Part shown: piece by piece, positions 53,447 to 61,813 of the stretch
How positions within the stretch are numbered: position 1 is the first letter of the stretch
Layout: each line of letters starts with the position of its first letter
NCBI RefSeq assembly: GCF_005845035.1
Contig: NZ_SPFO01000005.1
Span: forward strand, 1-64,000
Direction: 5' to 3'
From: Collinsella aerofaciens
GTDB taxonomy: Bacteria; Actinomycetota; Coriobacteriia; Coriobacteriales; Coriobacteriaceae
Length of the DNA: 64,000 bases
The notes under the pieces: generated by a model
Databases searched by the model: none
The model's input: only the letters and a program-made list of their open reading frames with translations
What the model was told of the DNA's origin: nothing
Program-made: the position numbers and the translations under genes

Positions 53447-55065
53447 TGACTGACGTGCGCGAGGCCGCACAGAACCTGATCGAGTACGCTATCCACCGGT
53501 CAATGATCGGCCAGGACGATCGCATCTGGGCATACAACACCATTTTGGAGTGCATCGGCACCACTGGTCCCGCACTCGACATGGCTTGGGCGATCAAGAC
53601 CGAGAAGCTCTCGCTCTTGCACCCCGATACCCTGCCCGACTTTGACCTTGAAGGCACGCTTGCCGCGCTTTCCGAGGCCGCCGTTGCCAACGGTGCTGCC
53701 GAGGACACGGCATCGGGCCGCGACCGCATCGCCATGCGCATCATGGGCGTGCTCATGCCGAGGCCTTCGGTTGTAAACGAAGAGTTCAACGGACGCATGG
53801 GCGTCAACGAGCCCCGCGCCGCGACCGACTGGTTCTATGGTCTGTGCTGTGATGCCGGCTACGTGCGCCGCGCCGCCATCGCGCGCAATATCAAATGGAG
53901 CACCCCCACCAACTGGGGCGACCTGGAGATCACTATCAACCTGTCAAAGCCCGAAAAGGACCCGCGCGATATTGCCGCGGCCGGTGCCGCCAAAAACACG
54001 AGCGAGAAGTATCCCGCCTGTCAGCTGTGCATCGAGAACGAAGGCTACCCTGGACGCTCCGCCGCAGCCGACGGCGGTGCCCATCCCGCCCGTCAGAACC
54101 TGCGCATTATCCCCATCCAGCTCGACGGCGAGCGGTGGGGCTTCCAGTACAGCCCGTACGCGTACTTTAACGAGCACTGCATTGCTATGAGCTCCGAACA
54201 TCGCCCGATGCACGTCGACCGTACGGGACTGACCTGCCTGCTCGATTTTGTGGACCTGTTCCCGCACTACTTTATTGGCTCCAACGCCGACCTGCCCATC
54301 GTGGGCGGCTCGATCTTGTCGCACGACCACTTCCAGGGCGGCGCACACGAGCTCCCCATGATGCACGCCGCTGAGGTCTCGCAGTTTAGCGTGCCCGGCT
54401 TTGACCAGGTCAGCGGTACCGTGTTGCAGTGGCCGCTCTCGGTGCTGCGACTGCGTTCGCACGACCGCGCCCAGCTGCTCGACGCCGCCGAGAAGATTAT
54501 CCTTGCCTGGCGCGAGTGGACCGATGAGTCGGTTGGCGTCGTCGCGCACACAGCCGATGGCGTGGCGCACAACACCGTGACGCCCGTCATCCGCCGCGTC
54601 GACTCCCGCGGCAATGCCGGCGGCGAAATCTACGAGGCCTACCTGGCGCTTCGCTGCAACATCACGACCGACGAGCATCCGCTGGGCGTTTTCCACCCGC
54701 ATGCCGAATACCACCACATTAAGAAGGAGAACATTGGCCTGATCGAGGTCATGGGCCTGGCCATTTTACCGCCGCGTTTGGTTCCCGAGCTTGGTGCCGT
54801 TCGCGAGCACCTGCTGGCAGCCAAGGCTGACGCAAGCTACGATCTTGCCGCCGCACTCGAGGGCGACGACCTTTGCCGCAGCCACACCGCGTGGGCCCTG
54901 GACGTCTACACCCGTCGTGCCAATGAGCTTACGGCCGATAACGCCATCGACATCCTGCACGAGGAGGTCGGCGTGGTGTTTGGCCACGTGCTCGACAACG
55001 CCGGCGTCTTTAAATGGGACGGGGCAGGACGCGCCGCCCAGCAGCGCTTTATCGACTCGCTGTAG
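53437..55065 (+). CDS. galT: UTP-hexose-1-phosphate / UDP-glucose-hexose-1-phosphate uridylyltransferase (type 2)
   Basis: Exchanges UMP between UDP-glucose and galactose 1-phosphate. The 542-residue protein is of the GalT type 2 family seen in lactobacilli, longer than the Escherichia type. RIIPIQLDGERWGFQYSPY, HYFIGSNADLPIVGG and SILSHDHFQGG (the catalytic His region) are recognisable, and EYHHIKKENIGLIEVMG is near the end. The ATG at 53437 overlaps galK; the ATG at 53446 (TAATG) is an alternative. GalE is not in the window. Confidence 0.9.
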   Translation: MAVMTDVREAAQNLIEYAIHRSMIGQDDRIWAYNTILECIGTTGPALDMAWAIKTEKLSLLHPDTLPDFDLEGTLAALSEAAVANGAAEDTASGRDRIAMRIMGVLMPRPSVVNEEFNGRMGVNEPRAATDWFYGLCCDAGYVRRAAIARNIKWSTPTNWGDLEITINLSKPEKDPRDIAAAGAAKNTSEKYPACQLCIENEGYPGRSAAADGGAHPARQNLRIIPIQLDGERWGFQYSPYAYFNEHCIAMSSEHRPMHVDRTGLTCLLDFVDLFPHYFIGSNADLPIVGGSILSHDHFQGGAHELPMMHAAEVSQFSVPGFDQVSGTVLQWPLSVLRLRSHDRAQLLDAAEKIILAWREWTDESVGVVAHTADGVAHNTVTPVIRRVDSRGNAGGEIYEAYLALRCNITTDEHPLGVFHPHAEYHHIKKENIGLIEVMGLAILPPRLVPELGAVREHLLAAKADASYDLAAALEGDDLCRSHTAWALDVYTRRANELTADNAIDILHEEVGVVFGHVLDNAGVFKWDGAGRAAQQRFIDSL

Positions 55066-55112
55066 CACGCGAGCTCGAACGCACGCACTTAACGAATAGC
55101 GCCTACACGACC

Positions 55113-55148
55113 ACGGCGCCCGCCGGCAACATCGCCGACGGGCGCCGT
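55113..55148 (+). terminator. Terminator of galKT
   Basis: ACGGCGCCCG/CGGGCGCCGT arms, then TTTCTG, 47 bp after the galT stop. Confidence 0.85.
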
Positions 55149-55183
55149 TTTCTGATGCAAGGGTAACTAATTTACACCAAAGC

Positions 55184-55231
55184 AAGGAGTGTCCCAAACT
55201 GCCGGCAGAAAAGGAACGTCCCCAGGTGCCG
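55184..55231 (+). repeat. 48-bp direct repeat flanking ATPase copy 2, left
   Basis: AAGGAGTGTCCCAAACTGCC and GGCAGAAAAG(G/A)AACGTCCCCA are repeated at 56695-56742 with few changes, in the same orientation. It contains GTCCC twice. Together the copies bracket the ATPase gene. Confidence 0.75.
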
Positions 55232-55242
55232 ACCTAAACCCA

Positions 55243-55341
55243 CACATTATTCGAAGGAAAAACGTGGATGCCTCCCACATTATTCGATGGAAAAACGTGG
55301 TTTACTCCCACATTTTTCGATGGAAAGACCAAAACGATCTT
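55243..55341. promoter_or_regulatory. Three 33-bp tandem repeats in the second ATPase promoter
   Basis: Units start at 55243, 55276 and 55309. Each includes CACATTATTCGATGGAAAAA and CGTGG, a pseudo-palindrome CCACRTTwTTC-N4-GAAwAAYGTGG on the complementary reading. The 33-bp spacing is three helical turns. The third unit is less complete and runs into ATCTTATACTAACC before the GGAGG ribosome site. Confidence 0.65.
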
Positions 55342-55369
55342 ATACTAACCATGATCGTTAGGAGGCAGT

Positions 55370-56671
55370 ATGCAGCGACAGCTAATGGACGAACTCATCG
55401 CTTGGAAATCTAGGGCAAACCGCAAACCCCTCCTACTTAAGGGGGCCCGCCAGACGGGAAAAACCTGGCTTCTCAACGAATTCGCAGGCCAGCAGTATCA
55501 AAACGTCATCCGTTTTGACTTTATGCTCGAACCGGGCGCACGTTCGCTGTTCGACGGAAGCCTTGACCCCAAACGCATCATCTCCCAGATAGAGCTCCTG
55601 CGCGGCCAGACCATAACGCCGACAGACACGCTCATCATCTTCGACGAAATCCAAGAGGCACCGCGTGGCATCACCTCGCTCAAATACTTCAACGAGCTGG
55701 CGCCGGAATACCATATCGTGGCAGCCGGCTCCTATATGGGGCTCGCGCTCCGACGCGAAAACGAGTCGTTCCCCGTCGGCAAGATCGACCAGCTTACCAT
55801 GCGCCCCATGGGGTTTGTCGAGTTCGTTCGTGCCGTCGATGGCGATCCGCTCGCAGATGCCATCCTTGCCGCAAACATGGACCTGCTGGCAAACGTTTCC
55901 GAAAAGCTCGAGCGCCTGCTCAAGGAATACCTCGTCGTCGGTGGCATGCCAGAAGTTGTCTCCGCTTTCGCCGCCTCCCACGATTTCATCGAGGCCCGCA
56001 GGCTTCAGCAGCAAATCATCGAAGCTTATGAATCCGATTTTGGTAAGCATGCACCAGCCCGCATCGTCAAGCGCATGAGGCTGGTTTGGAAATCCCTTCC
56101 CGGCCAGCTCGCAAAGGAAAACAAGAAGTTCGTCTACGGCGCGCTTCGTCCCGGGGCGCGCGCACGCGATTTTGAGGAAAGCCTCCAGTGGCTCATGGAC
56201 TATGGAATCGTTCATAAGGTACCACGTGTTTCCGCCCTAAGAGCACCGCTCACAAGCTACGAGGATCTCTCGGGCTTCAAGCTGTTCTGCATCGACACCG
56301 GCATCCTCGGAGCACTCTCCGGCCTCTCGCCAGCCATTGTTCTGAACGGGCCCGCTGTTTTTACGGAGTTCAAAGGCTCGCTGACCGAGCAATACGTCGC
56401 ACAGGAGCTTTTGCTCCAAGGCAAAACTCCCGCGTATTGGTCATCCTCCTCCGGCAATGCAGAGACTGACTTTGCCATCGACCATGCGGGGACCGTGCTT
56501 CCGCTCGAGGTCAAGGCGGCAGAGAACCTCAAAGCAAAGAGCCTGAGGATTGCCTGCGAAAAGTTCAAGCTCGAGCGCTGCGTGAGAACATCGTTAGCGA
56601 CATATAGAGACGAGGGCACGCTCGTCAACATTCCGCTCTGGGAGATTGGGCAAATCGACAAGCTGGCGTAG
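55370..56671 (+). CDS. AAA+ ATPase with DUF4143 nuclease-like domain, copy 2
   Basis: A 433-residue protein of the same family as 28793-29962. Walker A is LLKGARQTGKTWLL near residue 25, Walker B is TLIIFDEIQ near 90, and sensor 1 is HIVAAGSYMG. DUF4143 follows: FKLFCIDTGILGALSG, EQYVAQELLLQGK, and SSSGNAETDFAIDHAGTVLPLE(VK), a PD-(D/E)xK-like pattern. It is inserted between galT and the lac operon, flanked by 48-bp direct repeats, and has its own iterated promoter. Family function is not established. Confidence 0.88.
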   Translation: MQRQLMDELIAWKSRANRKPLLLKGARQTGKTWLLNEFAGQQYQNVIRFDFMLEPGARSLFDGSLDPKRIISQIELLRGQTITPTDTLIIFDEIQEAPRGITSLKYFNELAPEYHIVAAGSYMGLALRRENESFPVGKIDQLTMRPMGFVEFVRAVDGDPLADAILAANMDLLANVSEKLERLLKEYLVVGGMPEVVSAFAASHDFIEARRLQQQIIEAYESDFGKHAPARIVKRMRLVWKSLPGQLAKENKKFVYGALRPGARARDFEESLQWLMDYGIVHKVPRVSALRAPLTSYEDLSGFKLFCIDTGILGALSGLSPAIVLNGPAVFTEFKGSLTEQYVAQELLLQGKTPAYWSSSSGNAETDFAIDHAGTVLPLEVKAAENLKAKSLRIACEKFKLERCVRTSLATYRDEGTLVNIPLWEIGQIDKLA

Positions 56672-56694
56672 GCGCTGTGGAGGGGGTGCCCCGT

Positions 56695-56742
56695 AAGGAG
56701 TGTCCCAAACTGCCGGCAGAAAAGAAACGTCCCCATCTGCCG
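56695..56742 (+). repeat. 48-bp direct repeat flanking ATPase copy 2, right
   Basis: Second copy of the string at 55184-55231, starting 24 bp after the ATPase stop codon. Confidence 0.75.
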
Positions 56743-56786
56743 CATTCCCGAAGCAAGGCAACGCCGATGTCTTGGCAACGGCAGCG

Positions 56787-56927
56787 AGCGGGCCGCATTT
56801 GAGACAAGGTGACGTGAAACGAAAGGGCGCTGACCTTCTGGTCGCGCCCTTGAAGTTGAACGTCAGATTGTCCAAATGCGGCCCGCTCAGCGTCGGCCGG
56901 TTACGGCGTTTGGTAAAACCGCGTAAC
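56787..56927 (-). repeat. Two-hairpin structured element, copy E3
   Basis: In minus-strand reading it begins 1 nt after the lacC stop with GTTACGCGGTTT-TACC-AAACGCCGTAAC (56900-56927), where the two arms mix the E1 and E2 versions and so mismatch at the centre. Hairpin 2 has perfect 15-bp arms AGCGGGCCGCATTTG / CAAATGCGGCCCGCT (56787-56801, 56873-56887) unlike E1 or E2 in sequence, and an inner stem around GCGC-GACC. Confidence 0.7.
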
Positions 56928-56928
56928 T

Positions 56929-57864
56929 CTAAAGCTCCGTTACTTCAACGCTGTTGTAGACCTCATCCCAGCGGTCCATGACCAGGTGGCCGGTCTTGGG
57001 ATCCATGGCGTTGAGCTTGCCGCAGGTGTTGGCTGTCTTGAGCACGGTGACATCGTCGGCGCCGGCAGCGATGGCATGCGCAAAGCCAGCGATCGTCGAG
57101 TCGCCGGAACCCGTCGCGTTGACGGCGGCAATCGCGGGCGTCTTGGCACGGAACGCACGGCCCTCATGGAAGCCCACCGAACCGGCAGCACCCATCGAAA
57201 CGACAACCCAGGGAATACCGGCAAAGCGGCCATCGGCGGCAAGCGCCTCGCGCAGGGCATCGACATCATCGGTCGTAAAGGACGTACCCAGTAGGCCGTT
57301 AATCTCGGTCAGGTTGGGCTTTACGAGCTCAGGCTTAGCGTCGGACTCCAGCGCGGCCTCCAGCGATGCACCCGAGGTGTCAAGCAGCACCTTGGCGCCC
57401 GCCTCCTCGGCGATCTTGACGAGCTCGGTATAGTAGCCGGCATCGACGCCACGCGGCAGCGAGCCCGAAAGCGTCACGACGTCCGCCTTAGCAGCAAGCT
57501 CGGCGAACTTTGCCGTAAAGGCGTCGAGCTCGGCAGGCGCGATCTGCGGACCGCTCTCCAGCAGCTCGGTCTGATTGCCCTCGTGCAGGATGTTCAGGCA
57601 AATGCGCGTCTCACCGGCGATGGGCACAAATTCGTTTTTGACGCCGTCGGCATCCATAAGCTCTGCCATATAGGCGCCCATGTGGCCGCCGAGCAGACCG
57701 GTTGCGAGCACGTCATCTCCCAGCTGCAACAGCACGCGGCTCACGTTGAGGCCCTTACCGCCAGCGGTCTTTTCGGGCGTCACGCGATTCACGTCGTCGA
57801 TAATCAGCTTGTCGAGCTGATAGCGCGTATCAATCGACGGGTTCATGGTAACGGTCAGAATCAT
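56929..57864 (-). CDS. lacC: Tagatose-6-phosphate kinase / 1-phosphofructokinase family
   Basis: A 311-residue PfkB kinase. MILTVTMNPSIDTRYQLDKL and TAGGKGLNVSRVLLQLG bind substrate; VNATGSGDSTIAGF near residue 250 has the anion hole and catalytic Asp. LacC and FruK are hard to separate by eye; position last in lacAB-galM-lacC points to tagatose 6-phosphate, giving tagatose 1,6-bisphosphate. GAAACAGGAG precedes the ATG at 57864. Confidence 0.9.
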   Translation of the reverse strand: MILTVTMNPSIDTRYQLDKLIIDDVNRVTPEKTAGGKGLNVSRVLLQLGDDVLATGLLGGHMGAYMAELMDADGVKNEFVPIAGETRICLNILHEGNQTELLESGPQIAPAELDAFTAKFAELAAKADVVTLSGSLPRGVDAGYYTELVKIAEEAGAKVLLDTSGASLEAALESDAKPELVKPNLTEINGLLGTSFTTDDVDALREALAADGRFAGIPWVVVSMGAAGSVGFHEGRAFRAKTPAIAAVNATGSGDSTIAGFAHAIAAGADDVTVLKTANTCGKLNAMDPKTGHLVMDRWDEVYNSVEVTEL

Positions 57865-57920
57865 CTTGAACTCCTGTTTCCGGGGCACGACATGTGCGTC
57901 CCCAAACATACGATAGCTCT

Positions 57921-58802
57921 TTAAAGGATCTCGATCTCAAAGCCGCGGGTGACGGTCTCCCCCGGCTTGGCCACCAGGCAGCCACGCTTGTGCTCCAGAA
58001 TATCGTCCTCGTCGGAGCAGGTGGACAGGCCGCCCCACGGTTCCACGGCCACAAAGTCGCCCTCGGGCTTGCTCCACACAATCAGGTACGGCATATCGGG
58101 GAACGTCAGGCGCACGCCCTTGTCCTCGGTCTTCTTGGTCAGCGTAACCACGCGGCTCTCGAGCACGTCGAAGATAGTCTCGGCAAAGTCAAAGAGTTCG
58201 TGGGTAAGCGGTAGGTTCTGGCCGATCATGGGGTTCTTGCTGCGATGCTCAACATCAATCAGGCCCGTCGAGGGAACGGCAGTACAGAGCTCGGCGGCCT
58301 CACGCTGCTCAAAACGAAGCTCGTAATCGTCGTAGGACTCGCCCTCGTCGAGCGGGCACTTAAAGCCGGGGTGACCGCCCACAAAGAACGGCATGTCCTC
58401 GGTGCCCTCATTGGTCACCTCGTACGACACGGCCACCTTTTCCGAATCGATCGTGTAACGAGCGACGATCTTAAACGGATACGGGTGCTGCTCGAGCAAC
58501 TCAGCATGGTCGGCAGAGCTTAAGCTCAGCGCAACCATGTTGTCGCTCTGCTCCTCAAGCTTCCACTCCTGTTTGCGCGCAAAGCCGTGGCGGGCGAGCT
58601 TTACCTCGCGACCGCCCATGGTCATCGCGCGGCCGTCACGAAGGCCACCGCAGATCGGGAAGCAAATGGGCGCCTGACCCGACCAGACCGACGGATCGCC
58701 CTGCCACAGGTACTCACGACCATTTGCCGTAATAGAGGTAAATGAGCCACCCGCCGTGCTTAGCGCTATGCGGATAGAACCGTTATCAAGAACAAACTCC
58801 AT
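57921..58802 (-). CDS. Aldose 1-epimerase family (GalM/LacX-like)
   Basis: A 293-residue mutarotase-like protein. VLDNGSIRIALSTAGGSFTSI opens it, LARHGFARKQEW carries the conserved H-G-F, FFVGGHPGFKCPL the catalytic His, and LIVWSKPEGDFVAVEPWGG the Glu region. The shape fits the LacX/YeaD branch, which acts on hexoses or hexose 6-phosphates. In the lac operon it would speed alpha/beta interconversion of galactose or its phosphate. AAGGGAAGG precedes the ATG. Confidence 0.88.
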   Translation of the reverse strand: MEFVLDNGSIRIALSTAGGSFTSITANGREYLWQGDPSVWSGQAPICFPICGGLRDGRAMTMGGREVKLARHGFARKQEWKLEEQSDNMVALSLSSADHAELLEQHPYPFKIVARYTIDSEKVAVSYEVTNEGTEDMPFFVGGHPGFKCPLDEGESYDDYELRFEQREAAELCTAVPSTGLIDVEHRSKNPMIGQNLPLTHELFDFAETIFDVLESRVVTLTKKTEDKGVRLTFPDMPYLIVWSKPEGDFVAVEPWGGLSTCSDEDDILEHKRGCLVAKPGETVTRGFEIEIL

Positions 58803-58919
58803 AGGAGCCTTCCCTTTCTTACGCCAGCCCGCCGAGTCAATGGGCTGATAGAAAACCGGCCCGCGCCCCTCACAGAAACGCGAGCCGTCAACGGACTAGT
58901 TAATTACGCCGGATACCCG

Positions 58920-59444
58920 CTAATCATGGTATTCGCCGCGGTCCCACTTCTCGAGGAACTCGTCAAAGAAGTGCGGGTCAGCCTGAGCCTCGGCGTCGGC
59001 CTTATTGCAGGCGTCGATCTTGGCGATCAGGGCGTCGTGCTCGGGAGTCTTCTCGTAGGGCTCCTCCAGGAAGGCAAGCATGATATCGGCCATCAGGAAC
59101 TCGCCGGTGATCTTGCCGCCAAAGCCCACGATGTTGGCGTTGAGCTCGCGACGGGCATACAGGGCAGAGGTCATGTCGCGGACCAGGGCGCAGCGGGCGC
59201 CGGGGACCTTGTTGACGGCGTTGGTGATGCCGATGCCGGTGCCGCACAGGGCCACGCCAAAGTCGGCCTTGCCGCTGGCAACAGCCTCGCCCACGGCCTT
59301 GCCGTAGATGGGATAGTGCGTGCGGCTGTGGCTATAGGTGCCGCAGTCGAGCACCTGGTAGCCAGCCTGCTCCAGGCGGTCGGCCAGATAGATCTTCTCG
59401 TCCGTAACGATATGGTCGCAACCGATTGCGATGGTCTTCTTCAT
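58920..59444 (-). CDS. lacB: Galactose-6-phosphate isomerase subunit B
   Basis: A 174-residue RpiB-type isomerase. [38 protein letters not shown] (active Cys and anion loop) and [14 protein letters not shown] are distinctive of LacB. With LacA it converts galactose 6-phosphate to tagatose 6-phosphate. It lies 63 bp after lacA. GAAAGGACG precedes the ATG. Confidence 0.94.
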   Translation of the reverse strand: MKKTIAIGCDHIVTDEKIYLADRLEQAGYQVLDCGTYSHSRTHYPIYGKAVGEAVASGKADFGVALCGTGIGITNAVNKVPGARCALVRDMTSALYARRELNANIVGFGGKITGEFLMADIMLAFLEEPYEKTPEHDALIAKIDACNKADAEAQADPHFFDEFLEKWDRGEYHD

Positions 59445-59507
59445 CAGAACGTCCTTTCGTCTGAATTCACAAGTTGAGGTAGAAGTTCGAGTTCTCGGTG
59501 GCTCTCG

Positions 59508-59936
59508 TTAGGCCATCTTGTTGAGCATGTCGACACGGATCTGGTGACGGCCGCCGGCGTACTGAGCGCGCAGGAACTCGCGGGCGATCTTCTTGGCGAC
59601 CTCGGTGCCAACGACGCCCGGGCCCATGGTGACCATGCGCGAGCCGTTGTGCTCGCGGGTCATGTAGGCGGAACGCTCGTCGGAAATGTTGGCGACGACC
59701 ATGCCCTTCATCTTGACGGCGGCCATATAGGAACCGACGCCGTACTTATCGAATGCGAAGCCCTGGGAATCCTTGTGCTCCAGCAGGTCCTTGGCGACGG
59801 CGGTCGCGGAATCGACAAAGTCCGCGGCAGGGGTCTCGGAATAGTCGACGACCTCGTGACCGTCGGCGATGAGCATCTCCTTGATGGACTCCTTCATCGA
59901 CATACCGTCGGCATCGGAAGCGATTACAACCCTCAT
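59508..59936 (-). CDS. lacA: Galactose-6-phosphate isomerase subunit A
   Basis: A 142-residue RpiB-type protein, the usual LacA length. MRVVIASDADGMSMKESIKE, EVVDYSETPAADFVDSA, FDKYGVGSYMAAVKMKGM and MGPGVVGTEVAKKIAREF match LacA; the active-site Cys present in LacB is replaced, as expected for this subunit. It is the first gene of lacA-lacB-galM-lacC. CTCAAGGAGG precedes the ATG. Confidence 0.93.
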   Translation of the reverse strand: MRVVIASDADGMSMKESIKEMLIADGHEVVDYSETPAADFVDSATAVAKDLLEHKDSQGFAFDKYGVGSYMAAVKMKGMVVANISDERSAYMTREHNGSRMVTMGPGVVGTEVAKKIAREFLRAQYAGGRHQIRVDMLNKMA

Positions 59937-60030
59937 GACATCCTCCTTGAGAGATACGCAGGTGCGTAGTTTCTGTTTGGAAGTGTTGAATCGCGTTCAG
60001 GTCCGGGCATCTGAATGTGCGGTTCTTCAC

Positions 60031-60118
60031 TGTTCATGTTTATTTGAACACATTCGAACAGCGACTGCAACAACTATTTGTTTATCTTTGTTCTTTTTTG
60101 AACAATTACCGTTCACGG
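60031..60118. promoter_or_regulatory. lac operon control region with DeoR-type sites
   Basis: TGTTCA-N8-TGAACA (60031-60050) and TTGTTC-N6-GAACAA (60088-60105) are palindromes of the LacR type. TACCGTTCACGGAT follows at 60108-60121, the motif found in front of PFL and lacF. The repressor encoded at 48710-49513 is a candidate ligand. Confidence 0.6.
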
Positions 60119-60170
60119 ATGATTTCAGACCGTTAGGTCTGACGGAGGCGCGAACGCTCACGCACTCAAC

Positions 60171-60209
60171 AAAAAAGGCGACCGAGAACGCATCTCGGCC
60201 GCCCTTCTT
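60171..60209 (-). terminator. Terminator of the membrane protein gene
   Basis: GGCGaCCGAGA/TCTCGGcCGCC hairpin; on the minus strand CCTTTTTTGTTG follows. It isolates the lac operon promoter from the upstream gene. Confidence 0.88.
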
Positions 60210-60242
60210 ACGGTTCGGTCTTCCAAAAACGCGCCTTGTTGA

Positions 60243-61256
60243 TCACTCAGCCTGCCCGCTCTTCTTGGCATGCTTGGACGGAGCGCTCAGAAAACGGCCC
60301 GTCAGGTAGTTCGCGGGACCGGAGATATCAATCCCTAGCAGGGTATGGCCCAGCCACAGAAACGCCACGAGCACCAGCAGCGGGATGACGCACGAGGTCA
60401 CGATCATTACGATGACGCCTTCGATCAGGTCGGTCACCTGCTGCACGATCTCGTCGGTCATCTGCTTGGCGCCGCTGGTCACCGTCGTGACAAGACCCGA
60501 GGCACCGTCGGCAAGCTGCTCAAGCACATTCTTGGACTCCGTGGCCTTGGACTTTTTCTTGCTTGTTTTGGAGCTGGCATCGGTCGATTTCTCCGCAGCA
60601 TCCTCCGCCTTTTGCTCGGCCTGCTCAATGCTGACACGATATGTCTCGTCGACCTTTTGCGATACCCACACACTCACGGGTACAAGCGCCATGCCGATCA
60701 TAGCAACCACCAGCACGCGCGTTGCCACACGGCGCAGGACAGCGCTGGTGCTCCAGCGTCCGTGAATGCCAAGCGACACCGCAAAGAGTACGAGCGAAAA
60801 CGGGATCAGGATGCCCAGCCCGACCGACCATAAGATAGTAAGCAGGTATTTCTCGAGGTAGAGCACGGCGAGCACGATGCCCAGGTTGCCCGAAAGCTGT
60901 GCGAGCTGCTCGGCCACCGGCGTTCCTGTGTCGCCCGGCAGTGCGGTGATACCCGCAGACAACGCTACGCACGACGTCGTGAGCGCCAGCACGTTGCCCT
61001 TCTTTTGGTCGATGACCTCGATGGTGGAATCCCAGGTCTTGGTGTCTGCAAAATGCGGGCGCGCGACAAAGCCCGACAGAAGTGCCAGCACCACGAGCGC
61101 GACGATGAACCCGATCTGCAACTTTTTGTTTGCGCACACGACATCGGACAGGCTGGGTTGCAGCTCCGTCACTGTCGTATGCTCGGTTATTTGGACAGGG
61201 CGCCCGTGAGACATCTCATGCGCGCCTTTCTTTTGAATCGATCCATTGTCCGGCAT
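60243..61256 (-). CDS. Conserved membrane protein of unknown function
   Basis: A 337-residue protein with about six membrane helices (IGFIVALVVLALLSGFVA; YLLTILWSVGLGILIPFSLVLFAV; LVVAMIGMALVPVSVWV; VIVMIVTSCVIPLLVLVAF) and a charged extracytoplasmic coiled stretch of Glu, Lys and Ser between helices 5 and 6 (residues ~220-270). I recognise no family. GGAGG seven bases before the ATG and a terminator after it show an independent gene. It is flanked by sugar operons, but nothing in it suggests sugar metabolism. Confidence 0.75.
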   Translation of the reverse strand: MPDNGSIQKKGAHEMSHGRPVQITEHTTVTELQPSLSDVVCANKKLQIGFIVALVVLALLSGFVARPHFADTKTWDSTIEVIDQKKGNVLALTTSCVALSAGITALPGDTGTPVAEQLAQLSGNLGIVLAVLYLEKYLLTILWSVGLGILIPFSLVLFAVSLGIHGRWSTSAVLRRVATRVLVVAMIGMALVPVSVWVSQKVDETYRVSIEQAEQKAEDAAEKSTDASSKTSKKKSKATESKNVLEQLADGASGLVTTVTSGAKQMTDEIVQQVTDLIEGVIVMIVTSCVIPLLVLVAFLWLGHTLLGIDISGPANYLTGRFLSAPSKHAKKSGQAE

Positions 61257-61331
61257 TTGGATACCTCCTCAGTCCGGCCTGTATTGCGGATGGAAGTATA
61301 CCCACGAAGCAAAATGTCCAACAGCGCCCAA

Positions 61332-61402
61332 TAAGTTGCGGTGAAATAGGGACTGTTTTATGCCTGCCAACCCCTTTCCAGTCCCTATTTCACCGCAACT
61401 TA
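61332..61402. repeat. 24-bp perfect inverted repeat with GGGACTG core
   Basis: 61332-61355 and 61379-61402 are exact inverted copies around 23 bp; the arm holds GGTGAAATAGGGACTG. It belongs with the GGGAC palindromes at 30102, 45681, 47360 and 49517. It lies between a gene start and a terminator. Confidence 0.8.
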
Positions 61403-61415
61403 GGCTGAGGGACAG

Positions 61416-61447
61416 AAAAGCCCTGTCGCGGATGCGGCAGAGCTTTT
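61416..61447 (-). terminator. Terminator of lacF
   Basis: AAAAGCcCTGtCG/CGgCAGaGCTTTT hairpin, ending in TTTTCTGTCC on the minus strand, 28 bp after the stop. Confidence 0.85.
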
Positions 61448-61474
61448 GGAAGGAGACTTGGTTGTGAGGGCTCG

Positions 61475-61813
61475 TTAGGCGAGCTTGGCCTCGAGCTCGG
61501 CAATGCGCTTGTAGGCATCGATGGTAAAGCGGGTCTGCTTCTCCAGAATCATGGTGGTCATCAGGGTGTCCTGAGCGTGGGCCATGATGAAGGTCATCTC
61601 CATCTCGCCGCCGCCGGCCTCCTGCGAAAGCAGCTTGGTCTGCGTGTCGTGAGCGCCGATGAGCGCGTCGCTGGCATCCTTGTGCAGCTGCTCGGCCTTC
61701 TCAAAGTCACCCTCGCGGGCGGCATCGAGCGCTGCAAGCAGGTCGGTCTGGGCGTCACCCGCGTATGCGACGATCTCGAATCCAACCATCGAGATTTCTT
61801 CTTTGGTTGCCAT
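61475..61813 (-). CDS. lacF: PTS lactose/cellobiose-specific EIIA component
   Basis: A 112-residue soluble phosphocarrier. FEIVAYAGDAQTDLLAALDAA opens the three-helix bundle, and FIMAHAQDTLMT carries the phosphorylated His. In trimeric form it passes phosphate from HPr to EIIB-Lac. The EIIC (63390 onward) is on the opposite strand 1.6 kb away; EIIB was not found before the window's end. GAAAGGAAC precedes the ATG. Two CCGTGAACGG motifs lie 120-155 bp upstream. Confidence 0.93.
   Translation of the reverse strand: MATKEEISMVGFEIVAYAGDAQTDLLAALDAAREGDFEKAEQLHKDASDALIGAHDTQTKLLSQEAGGGEMEMTFIMAHAQDTLMTTMILEKQTRFTIDAYKRIAELEAKLA

Noticed and set aside
55243-55341. CRISPR-like short repeats
   Set aside because: Only three units with no unique spacers of constant length, in a promoter and with no cas genes; better read as operators.
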